Source of the DNA: Adenophora triphylla var. japonica
Lineage: Eukaryota; Streptophyta; Magnoliopsida; Asterales; Campanulaceae
DNA length: 64,000 nucleotides
Assembly (NCBI GenBank): GCA_022495995.1
Contig: JAFEMH010007473.1
Location: forward strand, 18,501-82,500
Direction of reading: 5' to 3'
Below are positions 45,178 to 55,750 of this stretch, piece after piece. Under the pieces are notes generated by a model that was given only the letters and a program-made list of their open reading frames with translations, did no database searches and was not told where the DNA came from. The translations under genes and the position numbers were made by a program. Position 1 is the first letter of the stretch; each line of letters starts with the position of its first letter.

Positions 45178-46121
45178 TTACTTGATATATTCCCCAACCT
45201 CGTCGCAGTTAAGAAGAACATACGTTTCGACCGCGGAAAACTCTTTAGCGGTTAACGTACGCGTACCAACCCGTTTGCCGAGCAACCGATCAGGGGATGA
45301 AAATACAGAGATGTTTCCCTTAGACGGAAAACCACCATCGTAATTGCGGCCAACCCTAGTCAATCTCGTATCAACATCAGGAGGAAAATATGTTCCGACA
45401 AAGGCAACAATCTCATCTATGATAACAGCCTCTGAAATTGAGGCCTCGACCATGGCCCTATTGCTCATCTTCCTTTTCAATTGGCCTAGATACCTAAAAG
45501 TCATTCGTAGATTAAAACATAAATAATGTTAAAGAAGGTATATTGTTAACGCTCAAATTATTTAGAAATAGAATAAATTCAATTACCTCTCAAATGGATA
45601 CATCCATCTGTATTGAACTGGACCACCGACTCTAGCTTCGTATGCCAAGTGGACCGGTAAATGCTCCATAGAATCAAAGAATGAAGGAGGAAATATCTTC
45701 TCAAGTTTGCATCCCTAACCATATCTTCCATATTCAAAGGTGGTTCTTCATTGTCCTGAATAATAGGTTCGGGTTCGGGAGGTACATGAATATTCTCGGG
45801 GGGATTATTCGCAACATTTGTGCGCAATCTCAGCTCACCATGACGGGTCCACCGTTTGTACCCAACTTCAAACCCGTTACGCAAAAGATGTTTCTGAGTC
45901 TCGATCAAGCTTAGATACTTGACATTACAACACTTGTCGCATGGACACCTAATCTTACCATCCTTATCCATGTGACCGGTTTTATTTAATTGAGCAAATT
46001 CAACAAACCCCTTCAACCCTCTATAAAACTCAGGATTGATACCGCGTTGATTCGGCAACTTCCGCTTATACATCCAACTACGATCATCGTTAACAGACAT
46101 CACTCCTGCATTGCAATCCAT
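45178..46121 (-). pseudogene. CACTA TNP2-like transposase missing the catalytic domain
   Basis: The protein starts MDCNAGVMSVNDDRSWMYKR (46121) and runs through the Transpos_assoc domain, with zinc-type IRCPCDKCCN and RWTRHGE. At about 45690 it jumps directly into LEKIFPPSFFDSMEHL and AYEARVGGPVQYRWMYPF, the start of DUF4218, which continues at 45504-45178 (YLGQLKRKMSNRAMVEASI). The normal order is Transpos_assoc, Transposase_21, DUF4218, DUF4216, so the whole catalytic Transposase_21 domain is deleted, with a frame change at the joint. The element could not move itself, but might be moved by a relative. Confidence 0.85.
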
Positions 46122-48492
46122 ATATTATACGTACACTCAATTTAATCGACGGATGAAACAAAATTGGGATGTTAATAATTATTGGATTTCATAATATATT
46201 AACAGTTTAGAAGTAATTAACGTATTATCATTCCCTAAATTTGAATTACAAACTTAAAAGCAACACAGATCTTCTTAAAATAAATATAAAGCTTCTAACT
46301 CATATTTAACAATATATTAACAGGTCTTCTTAAAGTGTCTAGGAACTCGTTCCCGCTCCCGAACTCGAATCTCTACTCTTCCTCCGCCTCGGTCCCCGGG
46401 AGGTCTTTGGTCTAGGTATGTTGAAAAAGTCAGTCGGACCTCGTCCTGGCTCAGGTATCGTGTGAGCAGGTGGATCCAAAGATTGAAACTTTAAAAGTAG
46501 ATTTATTATTATAATTAATCAGAAAACAAGAAAATCCCCAACTCCAGTTTTTGTATCTTCTACAAACTAAAGTTGGGGATTTTCTTGTTTTCTGATTAAT
46601 TGCTAAATCTACTTTCAAAGTTTCAATCTTTGGACCTAATGCTTGTGCAAAAAACTTGAGATTTTCCACTCCATATGTAACATGTTATGTTTACTAAATA
46701 TAACATGTTATGTTTACTAAATATGTAACATGTTATGTTTACTAAATATAACATGTTACATATTTGATTATGAGTATGGTTATTTATCGTTTTTTTTATA
46801 GTGGCATATGTTTTCTTCTATTCGTTAATATTACTAACATATGTTTTCTTCTATTCGTTAATATTACTAAATATGTAACAAACTAGGATTAATCACTTCT
46901 ACACTTGGATAATGAAACCACATATGGAGGAGGTTAGTGTTGTTTGTCCTAATAACGTAGCACCACCGCCATTGATCATACACAACTAGCACAAGAAGTA
47001 AAATGGTTGTCCCTTTTCACTTCCACTATTATCACCTAGCTAGAAAATATATGCTTAACCACTTCTACACTCGGATAATGAAACCACATACTGAATTTCC
47101 AATTTGTAATCATTTCTACGGCTGGAGCTGCACTTCATACATTTCAGTTATTTCTTATTTGTTCCTAAACACATAACCATGATTAAGGCCAAAACTACTT
47201 AGTATTAGTGCAATTATAGCTTGATATAAACAATTTACAAACAATAAAGTCATTTTTTTTATAAATAATCTGACAAGTGAACTTTTTAAAAATAATTTGA
47301 CAAATGAACTGCAACTAAACAAAAGAGAGTTACCGAGAAACATACCATTCCCATTGTCTCGCAGATGCTTAGGATAAATTGTACTACTTTCGTCCCAATA
47401 TAATGTTCAATTTTACTTTTGATGAAGAGTAAAATTAGACAATCATTTTGGAAAGAGTAATGTAAAATCAAGCTTCAATGCATACTCTGATAAGGAAATA
47501 GCATTACCACACCTAGGGGTTCACTGTGATCAACTTACTTTCTCAAGGAAATGGAGTAATAAAGATCTTTCATTTGATCTTGTAGGAAATATTCTTTCCA
47601 TTTCTTTCTTATTTAAGCAAAAATGTGGGTGCACAGTAATGGGAGGCAAATAAAAAAAACATATCTCTAGTATTGGCTCATGGAATTGAGTGATACCACT
47701 AAATTTTTAACTACACCTTCATGTTAAGCCACATGTTGATATGAAATGACTTCACTTTCCATAACGTCTATTACATGAAGAGAAACTACACGGAGGAACA
47801 ATGATAAACAGCAACAGCAAAAAGAGAAGTACAGAGCATTCAAATCCTTGACATGTACGTCTTCAGTTGGCGGGAAAACTTTACTCATGACTTAAACACA
47901 AAACACTACATCGGAAGCATGCTTGATTCTATACCACGTCACTCAAGCCACTGGTTATATACTTTTACTTGATGCATTCACAAAAAAGTTAAGCAATCTT
48001 ATTCCATCAAACCCTAACACGCACTCCATCACTTCACAAGCCTTTTTCTGTGAATTGAGAGCAACAAATATTGTAGTAGCACACTTACAAATGTACAAGC
48101 ACACGCACACAATGCATACATCGCAAGAGAATCACATATTGATAAGCAACCCGAAGTCCAGACAAAATAGCCTAACAAAGAACACATAAAGCTTCACCAA
48201 AAAAACAACAGGAGCAGCATCATGATCAGAGAATCAAAATCCAATCAAACACAAAATTTTCAACCAATTCCAAATCAATCTCCACAACCAAAGTAAAATG
48301 CAGATATTTCACAAAACTAAATTAAACACCAATAATTGCCCAAAAAAACTGTAAAAACATAAAATTGAAATGAAGAAAAAATAAAAAATAACCTGCAAGA
48401 CGCTGTTTCCAAATATTCAAAATTTACAAATTAAAGAATTGAAAATCAAAACATGACTAAGGGATTGAATGGAACGAAATTGGATAGAAATT
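46122..48492. other. CACTA intron/leader region; no gene recognised
   Basis: AT-rich sequence upstream of the TNP2-like start codon, with ATAACATGTTATGTTTACTA repeats (46670-46760), a 40-bp duplication near 46805-46865 and a hairpin (46476-46634). Confidence 0.6.
46476..46634. repeat. Inverted duplication forming a hairpin
   Basis: Left arm 46476-46543 (CCAAAGATTGAAACTTTAAA at its start) and right arm 46571-46634 are near-perfect reverse complements; the loop is about 27 bp. The outer minus-strand sequence reads ENLKFFAQALGPKIETLK, so it may be an inverted duplication of an exon-like piece. Confidence 0.85.
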
Positions 48493-48770
48493 ACCTGAGA
48501 TTGGGGGATCGAAGATTAGGGCAGAGAACTTGTTAGGGAGAGAGAGACGCAGACGGTGGAGACGGTTGAGATGGTGGACGGCAAAGCTTCGCACGGCGTA
48601 GGCGGTGGAGTTGAGAGGGACGGCAGTGAGGCGACGGCGGAGAGGCGACGGCGATGGTCTGAGACGAAGGGAAGGAAGAGAGAGCTCGACGCGGTGGGGA
48701 AGAGAGAGAAAGCGGGAAGAGAGAGGGAGTGTTTAGAGACTGTAAAAGAATTTAGGGCGTAATTTTTTTT
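48493..48770 (-). other. Probable CACTA 5' non-coding exon
   Basis: On the minus strand a CT-rich leader ends CCAATCTCAG/GTAATTTC, a good splice donor at 48493. It sits where the first exon of a CACTA transposase transcript is expected, next to the subterminal repeats. Confidence 0.45.
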
Positions 48771-48778
48771 TATATTTT

Positions 48779-48822
48779 CCCTCAGCGACGGAATACTCCG
48801 CCGCTGATAATCCGCCGCTAGA
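48779..48822. repeat. CACTA right subterminal repeats, truncated by Tat-B
   Basis: CTCAGCGACGGAATACTCCG and CCGCCGCTAGA match the repeats at the left end and stop at the Tat-B LTR border. Confidence 0.85.
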
Positions 48823-49459
48823 TGTAGCGTTGTGAGAAAGAAATTCTGATTCTTTTTGTTTTTATGAGTCGCCACCTATATTATTTGATTGGAAACATAG
48901 AAAAACCATTTGAAAGAGATTTGAGTTCGGGGCTTAGGTTATGAAATGGGTAGGTTTAGAAGGCATCCATTTCACCCAATCCGGAGATCGGTCTTGCTAA
49001 AGAAAAGAGAGGTTTTTCAAAAGAAGAAGTAAAAAACGAATCCAAATACTACAAATAAAGGTCCATTTGACGAGGTCAAACGGAATGTAGAATCGATTGC
49101 TTCGAGACCGTCTCCATGATTTGGAGAGGCTCTAGGCCGATCCTAGATTCTATGGACTTATACCACTCTAACAATCAATTAGAAGGAAGATTAGGAATTA
49201 CCTTGCGTGAGGTGATTTGGGCAGAGTTTCGACTCAAGTTTAGAGTCGACCCTTCACACGGACGGAGCTTCGCCTTGGTCCTTGATTTGGAGGTTGATGC
49301 TTGTTTATCAACAAGGTTGACAAACAAACTATGAGGTGAGTTTTAGGGTGATTTTGAGGGATTCTTTCAGGAAAGAAAACGACAAAATGTGTGTGTGTTG
49401 TGTAAATTCGCGGTTTGAGATTTTCGACCTCGACCTCTTGAGCCTTGGAAGTCACCAAG

Positions 49460-49467
49460 TATTTATA
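49460..49467 (-). promoter_or_regulatory. Tat-B LTR TATA box
   Basis: TATAAATA on the minus strand (context CCTCTATAAATACTTGG), the likely element promoter. Confidence 0.7.
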
Positions 49468-49614
49468 GAGGTTGGATATGAAGAAGTGGAGAGTTAAAAC
49501 CCTATCGGATGGTTCTAGACCTCCTCTCCCATTGGTTGGCCGGAGAGATAAAGTTTTATCCCTAAAGAGGTTGAAATCGACGAGGGAACCGTCATCCGCA
49601 CCGCGAGAGGGAGA

Positions 49615-49650
49615 TATCTCGCGCGAGACACGCCATCTCGCGGCGAGATA
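49615..49650. promoter_or_regulatory. CTCGCGCGAG palindromes in the Tat-B LTR
   Basis: TATCTCGCGCGAGA (49615-49628) and ATCTCGCGGCGAGAT (49635-49649), about 150-190 bp upstream of the LTR TATA box on the minus strand. Confidence 0.55.
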
Positions 49651-49831
49651 TTGCTCCTGTGACAGCTTTGTCCTTTCCTCGTTATCTCATATGCGGTTTA
49701 GTCCCAAACTAACGGTAGTTAGTCAAAACTTTAACGAAACATGACGAAATGGTGGATTTCTACTTCTTGACTCAAAGCGAGACTTAGAGTGGTATAAGTA
49801 TGATCCGATGTGTTCGAATGGGGTGTCTACA

Positions 49832-49846
49832 GAGCCCCTCGGCGAC
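49832..49846 (-). other. Tat-B polypurine tract
   Basis: On the minus strand GAGGGGCTC directly precedes the LTR start TGTAGACACC. Confidence 0.65.
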
Positions 49847-50214
49847 AAGTCTTATGAAAGAAGTCATGTCGACGATAGAAAAGACATCATTACGAACATC
49901 GGGATGGTCGTGCCGCACGAGCCGCCTACGTATCTCTATCGGAGAATCGGCACCAAAACGTAGTTTGACTCCAAAACACGAAAAGGTTGCTTTAGGTCTT
50001 TTGAAAATCATTTGAACATCGCGGGGATTTTATTTTTTGAAAAGGTAAATTCATACTGAGGAATCAAATCAAGACCCAATTCGTAATATACCGCCTGTCT
50101 CGAAGATTCGCCCTGTCCGGGCTCCGAACTCATGGGAAATATGTTAGAAAACAAAGGCTTACCTGTCCGGTCCTCTGAGTCCTGTTGTTTTTGTGACGAT
50201 TCGCCGTTCTGGGC

Positions 50215-50535
50215 TCCGAATCGGGCTTTTTGCTGTTGGGGATGACGATTCACCTGTTTGGGCGTTGAATCAGGCTTTTGGTTCGACGATCCACCTGTTT
50301 GGGCGTTGGACCGGGCTTTTGGTTTGACGATCCACCTGTTTGGGCGTTGGACCGAGCTTTTTGGATGACGATCCACCTGTTTGGGCGTTGGACCGGGCTT
50401 TTTCTTTGATGATGATCCACCTGTTTGGGCGTTGGACCGGGCTTTTTGGATGACGATCCACCTGTTTGGGCGTTGGACCGAGCTTTTTTGGATGACGATC
50501 CACCTGTTTGGGCGTTGGACCGAGCTTTTATATTG
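50215..50535. repeat. ~41-bp tandem array in Tat-B 3' region
   Basis: About eight units of GATCCACCTGTTTGGGCGTT with GGACCGGGCTTTT, 40-44 bp apart. The minus-strand frames reading RSNAQTGGSS repeatedly are a product of the repeat, not a recognised protein. Confidence 0.9.
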
Positions 50536-50787
50536 ATGATTCACCTTTCCGGGCTTTGAATCATGGGGGTTGCGTTGATCTTGGACCACTCGGTTTTCGG
50601 GCGACTGGTGCCGAACCGAGCGATTGTGCGCATGTCACGTTTGGCTCGTTCCGTGACTTGCGGTACCGATTTTTCCACGTTTCCTTGCTAGTTTATCATT
50701 TCCAAGGGTAAATGTGTCAAAATTTTGAACTTTGACGTTGCGTAGACGCTTATTGTCGGGGACAATTTTGTCCTTTTCCAGAAGGTT

Positions 50788-50824
50788 TATCTCGCGGCGG
50801 GATAAGATATACCGCGCGAGATAT
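50788..50824. promoter_or_regulatory. Palindromes upstream of the PMD-B TATA box
   Basis: TATCTCGCGGCGGGATA (50788-50804) and ATACCGCGCGAGATAT (50809-50824), ending 15 bp before a TATA box. Confidence 0.55.
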
Positions 50825-50838
50825 GTACTGTCGGGGCA

Positions 50839-50844
50839 TATAAA
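50839..50844 (+). promoter_or_regulatory. PMD-B TATA box
   Basis: GCATATAAACAGC, about 150 bp before the PMD-B start codon, a good plant TATA context. Confidence 0.6.
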
Positions 50845-50990
50845 CAGCAGCTCTAGCTCATTTTGAAAATACCCTTTTCAAAATTTCCCTCCCTAGCTCG
50901 AGCCAAGGTTGCCTTTTCTGTGGTTTTTCGTGGATTTGTTGGAGATTCTCCCCTCTAATCCATTCTCAATCACTCCTTCCTCCATAATCC

Positions 50991-53257
50991 ATGGCTCAAG
51001 AACAAAGGAACCCGATTTTGGGTAGCTATTTGCTAGGGAAGGATTACCCTCGCGATGATCTTACCTTTGATAGGCACGCCCACATCTCTACCGCTGTCCG
51101 GGAGGGCTTGGTAAGAACTCTATCTTCACCTCTTGTTTCTTGTATTGCATTGATTTGAATCCCCTTTCCCTTGAATTCAAAAATTCCCTCGATGGCCTTT
51201 GTTCATGTTTGTGCTTAGAACTAGGTTCCCCTTGCATGCTTTAATTTTGTGCATTTCTTTGGATGTTTTGTTGTTGCATTGTGTGCGTATGAGCCTCCTA
51301 CACATCATGGATTGTAGGAGAGGTTGATTCGGATTATGATTGACATCCTTGGGCAAGCTTTTCTTGTACGCACGCCAAGTATTCGATGAAATGCCCCAAT
51401 GAAAAACTTTCTTCTATTTCATTGATTTCTTGACATGGAATGATTTCTAATGTTGCCCTCTCTGTTTTTCCTCTGTTTTGCAGTCGTATAAGCCAATTAA
51501 GAACTGTCGGGGGAGTCCGAAAATGGCTAAGGCGGTGTGGGACAAGATCAAGGATCTCGACGGCGTTCGGGATAGGGTGGCCCAAACGGGTTTGTTGACT
51601 TTCATTGACAACCTTCAGGGAATAAGGCGGACTCCCCAAGTTCTCCAGGCTATTCGGGAGAGGTGGTGGGACACTACCCACACGGTCCACTTGCGCTTCG
51701 GGGAAGCGACTATGACCCCGACTGACTTTCTGGCCTTCACGGGACTAGAGTTCATTGGCGATCCCCTGCCGAAGTTTCCGAATTTCAAGCCTGCGGGTCC
51801 AGCGGCGTGGAGGCAGTTGATTGGTTTCGTCCCTAATAAGGTTAAGGGATTTGCTGCTGAGCTGACACCCCTCCGGCATCAGATTGATGATTATGCTGAG
51901 AAGCCGAATGCAGTCACGGATCGACTGGTGAGGGGGGCTCTCTGGTACATCCTTTCTGAGACCCTTTTTGCGAACCATTCTTCTACGGCCCGTCTTTCTC
52001 TGTTACGTTTGTTGGTTGATCTGGATGAAGTGAGCGGCTATGACTGGGGCTCAGCGAGACTGGCCTTTTGCTACCACGCCATGGATGAGGCGTGTAGGCA
52101 TACCAAGGATACTCTGTCGGGGTATTCTTATGCCTGGGAGGTATGCTCTTTGATTCTGTTTCTGTTTTCTGTCTGTATGCTCTGTCTGTGTTCCCTTACT
52201 GAATCTGTTCTGTTTTCTTTGTGCAGATATGGGGCTACACTGTCCTTGGGCTGTATAGGTTTGAGTTGGAGAGCCGGGCCCCTTTGTTTCCGGATATCAG
52301 GAGGTGGAGCCACCCGAATCGGACCGTTGATGAGGAGGAGGACCAGGATTGGACTTTGACGGTGGCGGAGGCGCGGGCCATGCTGGACACCTTTGAGTAT
52401 GAGAGGCTGGGCCTGTATCCTTGGACCCTGTTAGAGCTGGAGGTGCATCGAGCTTGGGATGCCACCGGGATGCAGAGGATGCTGGCATCTTTGGAGGGAG
52501 ATACCATGTATCTCGGTGAGCTGGTTCTCCACAAAGATGGCGTAGGGGTAGACTATCATACAGGGTGCCGGCGGATCCGCCGAGGTCGATGTATCCCACC
52601 CACTCTATTCCGGAGGACGATTATGCTAGTCTTTTGGTGGGTGATGCGGCGACGACTTGCGTGATCCCCGGGGCTTCTTATGCGGAGTTTCTGCCTCGGT
52701 TGATGGGTCCCCTCCTGGTGGGGGATAGGCGATCACATGCTCGTGGCTCCGCCTCTGCTTCTGCTTCAGGTTCTTCAGCCCCTAGCACTTCCTCCCAGGC
52801 TACCGGTTCTCTGCCTTTTGCCCCAGACTACGGCCCTCTGAGCTACACGTATATGATGGGGAGCATGCCGATGATGGGGCACATCCCGTCTCCTGATCAG
52901 ATTCCCGAGGGTTACCGCCTCCTGGCTGATGTCTCTTCAGTATGTTTCTGTTTATACTGTTTCTCGTATTCGTTCATATAAGTATATATGTCCGACTTCA
53001 TCTGAACATTTCTTTTCTTTTGTTGTCAGGTCACTCTGTCTGCGGCTGATTACAACCGTGGAGCGACCAAGATGGCTGGGTTGATGGCTTTGGTGTCGGA
53101 CCTGTCCGAGAGGCTGTTCCAGAAGGCTTCTTCGGCGGCCTCGACGGTGGCCTCGGCTATGACCCCTACTTGCGGAGCCCAGAGGTCGAGGAGGGATGGT
53201 AGCCCCGCTGGTGGTGATGGCGGAGGTGCTGGCGGCTCGAGCGACTTGATGGCGTGA
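50991..53257 (+). CDS. PMD-B: antisense plant mobile domain gene of Tat-B
   Basis: Four exons, 50991-51110, 51484-52140, 52227-52939 and 53030-53257, all phase-0 GT-AG introns, about 572 residues. Exon 2 holds the domain: ERWWDTTHTVHLRFGEAT, MTPTDFLAFTGLEF, LVRGALWYILSETLF and WGSARLAFCYHAMDEACR. Exon 3 continues WGYTVLGLYRFELESRAPLF and a Ser-rich stretch. Exon 4 is short and Gly/Ser-rich. The only defect seen is a one-base frame change near 52562 in exon 3 (exon length 713, not divisible by 3), which could be real or a sequence error. It is antisense to gag-pol, with its own TATA box and upstream palindromes. PMD proteins in hosts act in nuclear silencing and genome maintenance; a role for the element is inference. 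Start ATG chosen as the first after the TATA box. Confidence 0.85.
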
Positions 53258-53596
53258 TCCCCTCCCCTTTTTCTTTATCTGATCATCTGTACATATTGGC
53301 CGTGTGGGCCTGCATAATTTTTTTCTTTCCTTTCTGGTACCTGTTAGGAACACATAGGTAGCACAAACAATGGTTTTTCTTAATCCCTAATCCTAGGTCT
53401 AATTAGTTAGTTAATTAACTTTCTCGACTTTCCATGTTTTTCTGAAATGGAATGGCCGTTAGGCCGCAATTTTGAGCCTGAATATGGTGTTTTATTGCAT
53501 GTTATGAACTGTACACGCAGGTTTTTCGAGACTTGCTTCGTCAAGTCGGGGCTAGATTGCTGTTTGAGTAGAACTGCTGTTGCTTTGCCGTAGGGA

Positions 53597-53630
53597 TATC
53601 TCGCGCGAGATAAGGTGTCTCGCACGAGAC
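53597..53630. promoter_or_regulatory. Palindromes upstream of the DUF7745-like ORF
   Basis: Perfect 16-bp palindrome TATCTCGCGCGAGATA (53597-53612) and GTCTCGCACGAGAC (53617-53630), about 60-90 bp before a TATA box. Confidence 0.6.
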
Positions 53631-53688
53631 ACGCTACCCAGCAAGTAAATCTCTTCCTTTTTCGAACAGATTTTGACAAGCTTTTCCC

Positions 53689-53695
53689 TATAAAA
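53689..53695 (+). promoter_or_regulatory. TATA box of the second antisense gene
   Basis: CCCTATAAAATCACC, about 105 bp before the ATG at 53796. Confidence 0.55.
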
Positions 53696-53795
53696 TCACC
53701 CTGTAGTCCGGCCAGATAACTCATTCTAGCCTTTCAAACTCTAGAGATATCTTGTTAAGGTGAAACTCTTGTCTTCTTCTTCAACCTTGTGATCC

Positions 53796-55309
53796 ATGGC
53801 TTCCAAGGAGATTGCCCCAACGTCCATGATTGTCGATGATTTTTCTTTGTCCTCTGAAGTGATTGCCTCTTTCAAGCAGGCATCAAGGGATTTTGTAAGG
53901 TCGTTTCGCAACCGGTCTCGCAATAAGTTTATCGCAGAATTCGGATTTAGAATTCTTTTCACTTTGAAGAACCTCCAACCGGATTGGAAGTTATTGCAGG
54001 GTGCTGCTCGATTTTGGGATCCCTCTATTCATCTTTTCAATTTTTCTTTGAATGAGATGGTGCCTACCGTGGAGGAATTCGCCATTATCTTGGATATGCC
54101 TTTGACCGCGAGATTGTCGTTCCTAAGTATCATAGGAATCATTCGGAGGCTTTGAACGAATTGTTAGGAATCCCCCTTGATACTTGCTATGGGTTGGTTC
54201 ACCGCAAGTGGGTTGATTGCTCTTCTTTTCCGGGACGCTTCAATGCGATTCCGATGATGATGCTTTTCATGTTTATAAGCGGAACTTTCGGCTCTTTCTC
54301 TTTTCGGAGATGTTTTGTTTACGTGCAGGATGGCTTGGTCGATTCCCAACCGGTGGAAGTTGTTCTCACAGCTAGGAAACGTTCTAGGAACATTATTCCG
54401 CTAATCTTGGGTGAGACCCTACATGGTCTTGATGAGCCGCATAGATCGGCGTCATGACTCAAGGGAGTCCCCTCCTGTCGACTATTTGGCTTAGGGAGCA
54501 TCTCAAGTTGATAGGTCCCCGTTGGAATATTCTCCTTTTACATATCAGACGCGAAAGTTGTTGATCAAAGATCTTTCAAATGCGGATGAATGGGCCGAGT
54601 TGATTGCGAAGACCGAAACCGCGATATTCTCTCGGTGTCCACCTTATTGGAGGTTGAACAAGTATGTTGCCAATACCAAGGGTTTTGACTGTGGTTGTTC
54701 TTCCGGGTTTGCGAGATTCCTCCTTTACTTTCCCAAGCCGGGTGCTCCGTCGCTTGGTCGCCAGCCAGACACTTATCTTTTCGAAGGAGCTTCTCGTGTA
54801 GTGTCTTATATTGGTGTAGAGTTTGCGCAGTGCTAGCTCAAGCATGGGGTGAAGGAACTAATCGGGACCGTTGGTCGAACCTTCGGACTTTTAATGCAAG
54901 CATCTTCTGTCTCGACAAATATTTGGATTGGTTCCTCCATACCGGCCATCCTAGTGCAGAGAAGATTGATGATTTGCGGCTTTCACCGCTAAGAGATTCT
55001 TTTGTAGCTAGCAAGTATCTTGCGAAGGAGCGAGGCTCGCCCGATCCCGCTAATGTACGAACCGATCCAACTCAGGATTTTCTTGATGGGGATTGGTACG
55101 AGAGGCGAGGCAAGGGAATGCCTGGAAAGACGCAAGCTTTGGATAGGCCTCATGTCTTCAAGAGATTGTCGGAATCTGTCTTTGATCATCTCGACTCTGT
55201 TTTTGACCGTCTCGAGGGATGTTCTGCTTTGAGAGGCTCAAAGCACAAGGAGGATCACGACGACGGTGGAGACCATGTCCGCCGGCCAACCAAGTCAATG
55301 AAAGGCTAG
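53796..55309 (+). pseudogene. Second antisense ORF of Tat-B, DUF7745-like
   Basis: Four overlapping frames (from 53796, 54152, 54522 and about 54840) read one protein of roughly 500 residues broken by frame changes. The first part has AARFWDPSIHLFNFSLNEMV and PTVEEFAIILDMP, and the second has FPGRFNAIPMMMLFMFISG. This pattern resembles the plant DUF7745 family, often annotated near PMD genes and in Tat-type elements. The last part is hydrophilic, ending HKEDHDDGGDHVRRPTKSM. No introns are evident, unlike PMD-B. Function unknown. The family call is from memory of its FWDP..F.PT.EE signature and is moderate. Confidence 0.6.
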
Positions 55310-55598
55310 ATCTTTAGAAGTACCAAGAGATTTCTTTGATAGATCAATTGTTTCTGCTTTATTATTTTTTTTTTCAAGTTTGTTAGCTTAGCAAATTAGT
55401 CGTTGTGGTTAGGATTTCCCTATTGTCATTAATGAAACGCATTCGATTAATAAAAGGGACAACTTTGATTTATTTATTTGATTAGACCGAACCCGAAGGC
55501 CGCCACGTTCCTCTTTTACAAGCAATTAAACAAGAGGCTCAGTCCAACGTAGTTCATTTTTGAGAAAAGGACAAAATATGGCTCCGTGCCGTGGGGTA

Positions 55599-55610
55599 AT
55601 CTCGCGAGAT
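55599..55610. promoter_or_regulatory. Palindrome between convergent antisense ORF and pol
   Basis: ATCTCGCGAGAT, a perfect 12-bp palindrome, in the spacer between the 3' end of the antisense ORF and the 3' end of pol. Confidence 0.45.
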
Positions 55611-55623
55611 AAGGCCCCCTTCT

Positions 55624-55626
<3 letters not shown>

Positions 55627-55660
<34 letters not shown>
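55627..55660. repeat. Poly(T) tract
   Basis: About 34 consecutive T, followed shortly by further T runs, in the convergent spacer. It could act as an A-rich 3' region for minus-strand transcripts. Confidence 0.9.
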
Positions 55661-55663
<3 letters not shown>

Positions 55664-55750
55664 CACACCCTTTTTTTTTTGCCTAGACCGCCCCTTCGGG
55701 TTTTCAATCTAGCGGGCTTCTTTTCTTGTGCTAGCTCTAATTTTTTTTGC

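Larger units (their letters stand above)
41061..48822 (-). mobile_element. CACTA (En/Spm) transposon, internally deleted; right end cut by Tat-B
   Basis: Starts with the terminal repeat CACTACCAGAAAAAGG (41061), with TTC just outside as the probable 3-bp target. Subterminal repeats with CCGCCGCTAAA and TTTCCGTCGC follow. Two CACTA genes lie on the minus strand. At the right, subterminal repeats reappear at 48779-48822 and are broken by the Tat-B LTR, so the right terminal repeat lies beyond the window. Confidence 0.9.
48823..49831 (-). repeat. Tat-B 3' LTR
   Basis: On the minus strand TGTAGACACCCC (49831) to CACAACGCTACA (48823), 1009 bp, with TGTAG..CTACA borders. The left flank in the CACTA is CTAGA. 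Confidence 0.9.

Noticed and set aside
48516..48875. 119-codon minus-strand ORF
   Set aside because: Crosses the Tat-B/CACTA junction; the coding-like part is a CT-rich 5' leader.
50008..50589. 193-codon minus-strand ORF of Tat-B
   Set aside because: Mostly the 41-bp tandem array (RSNAQTGGSS repeated). It could be a C-terminal Tat ORF but has no non-repeat domain.
53389..53640. Possible LTR border after PMD-B
   Set aside because: No TG..CA pair, PBS or partner sequence; better explained as a spacer with palindromes and promoter.
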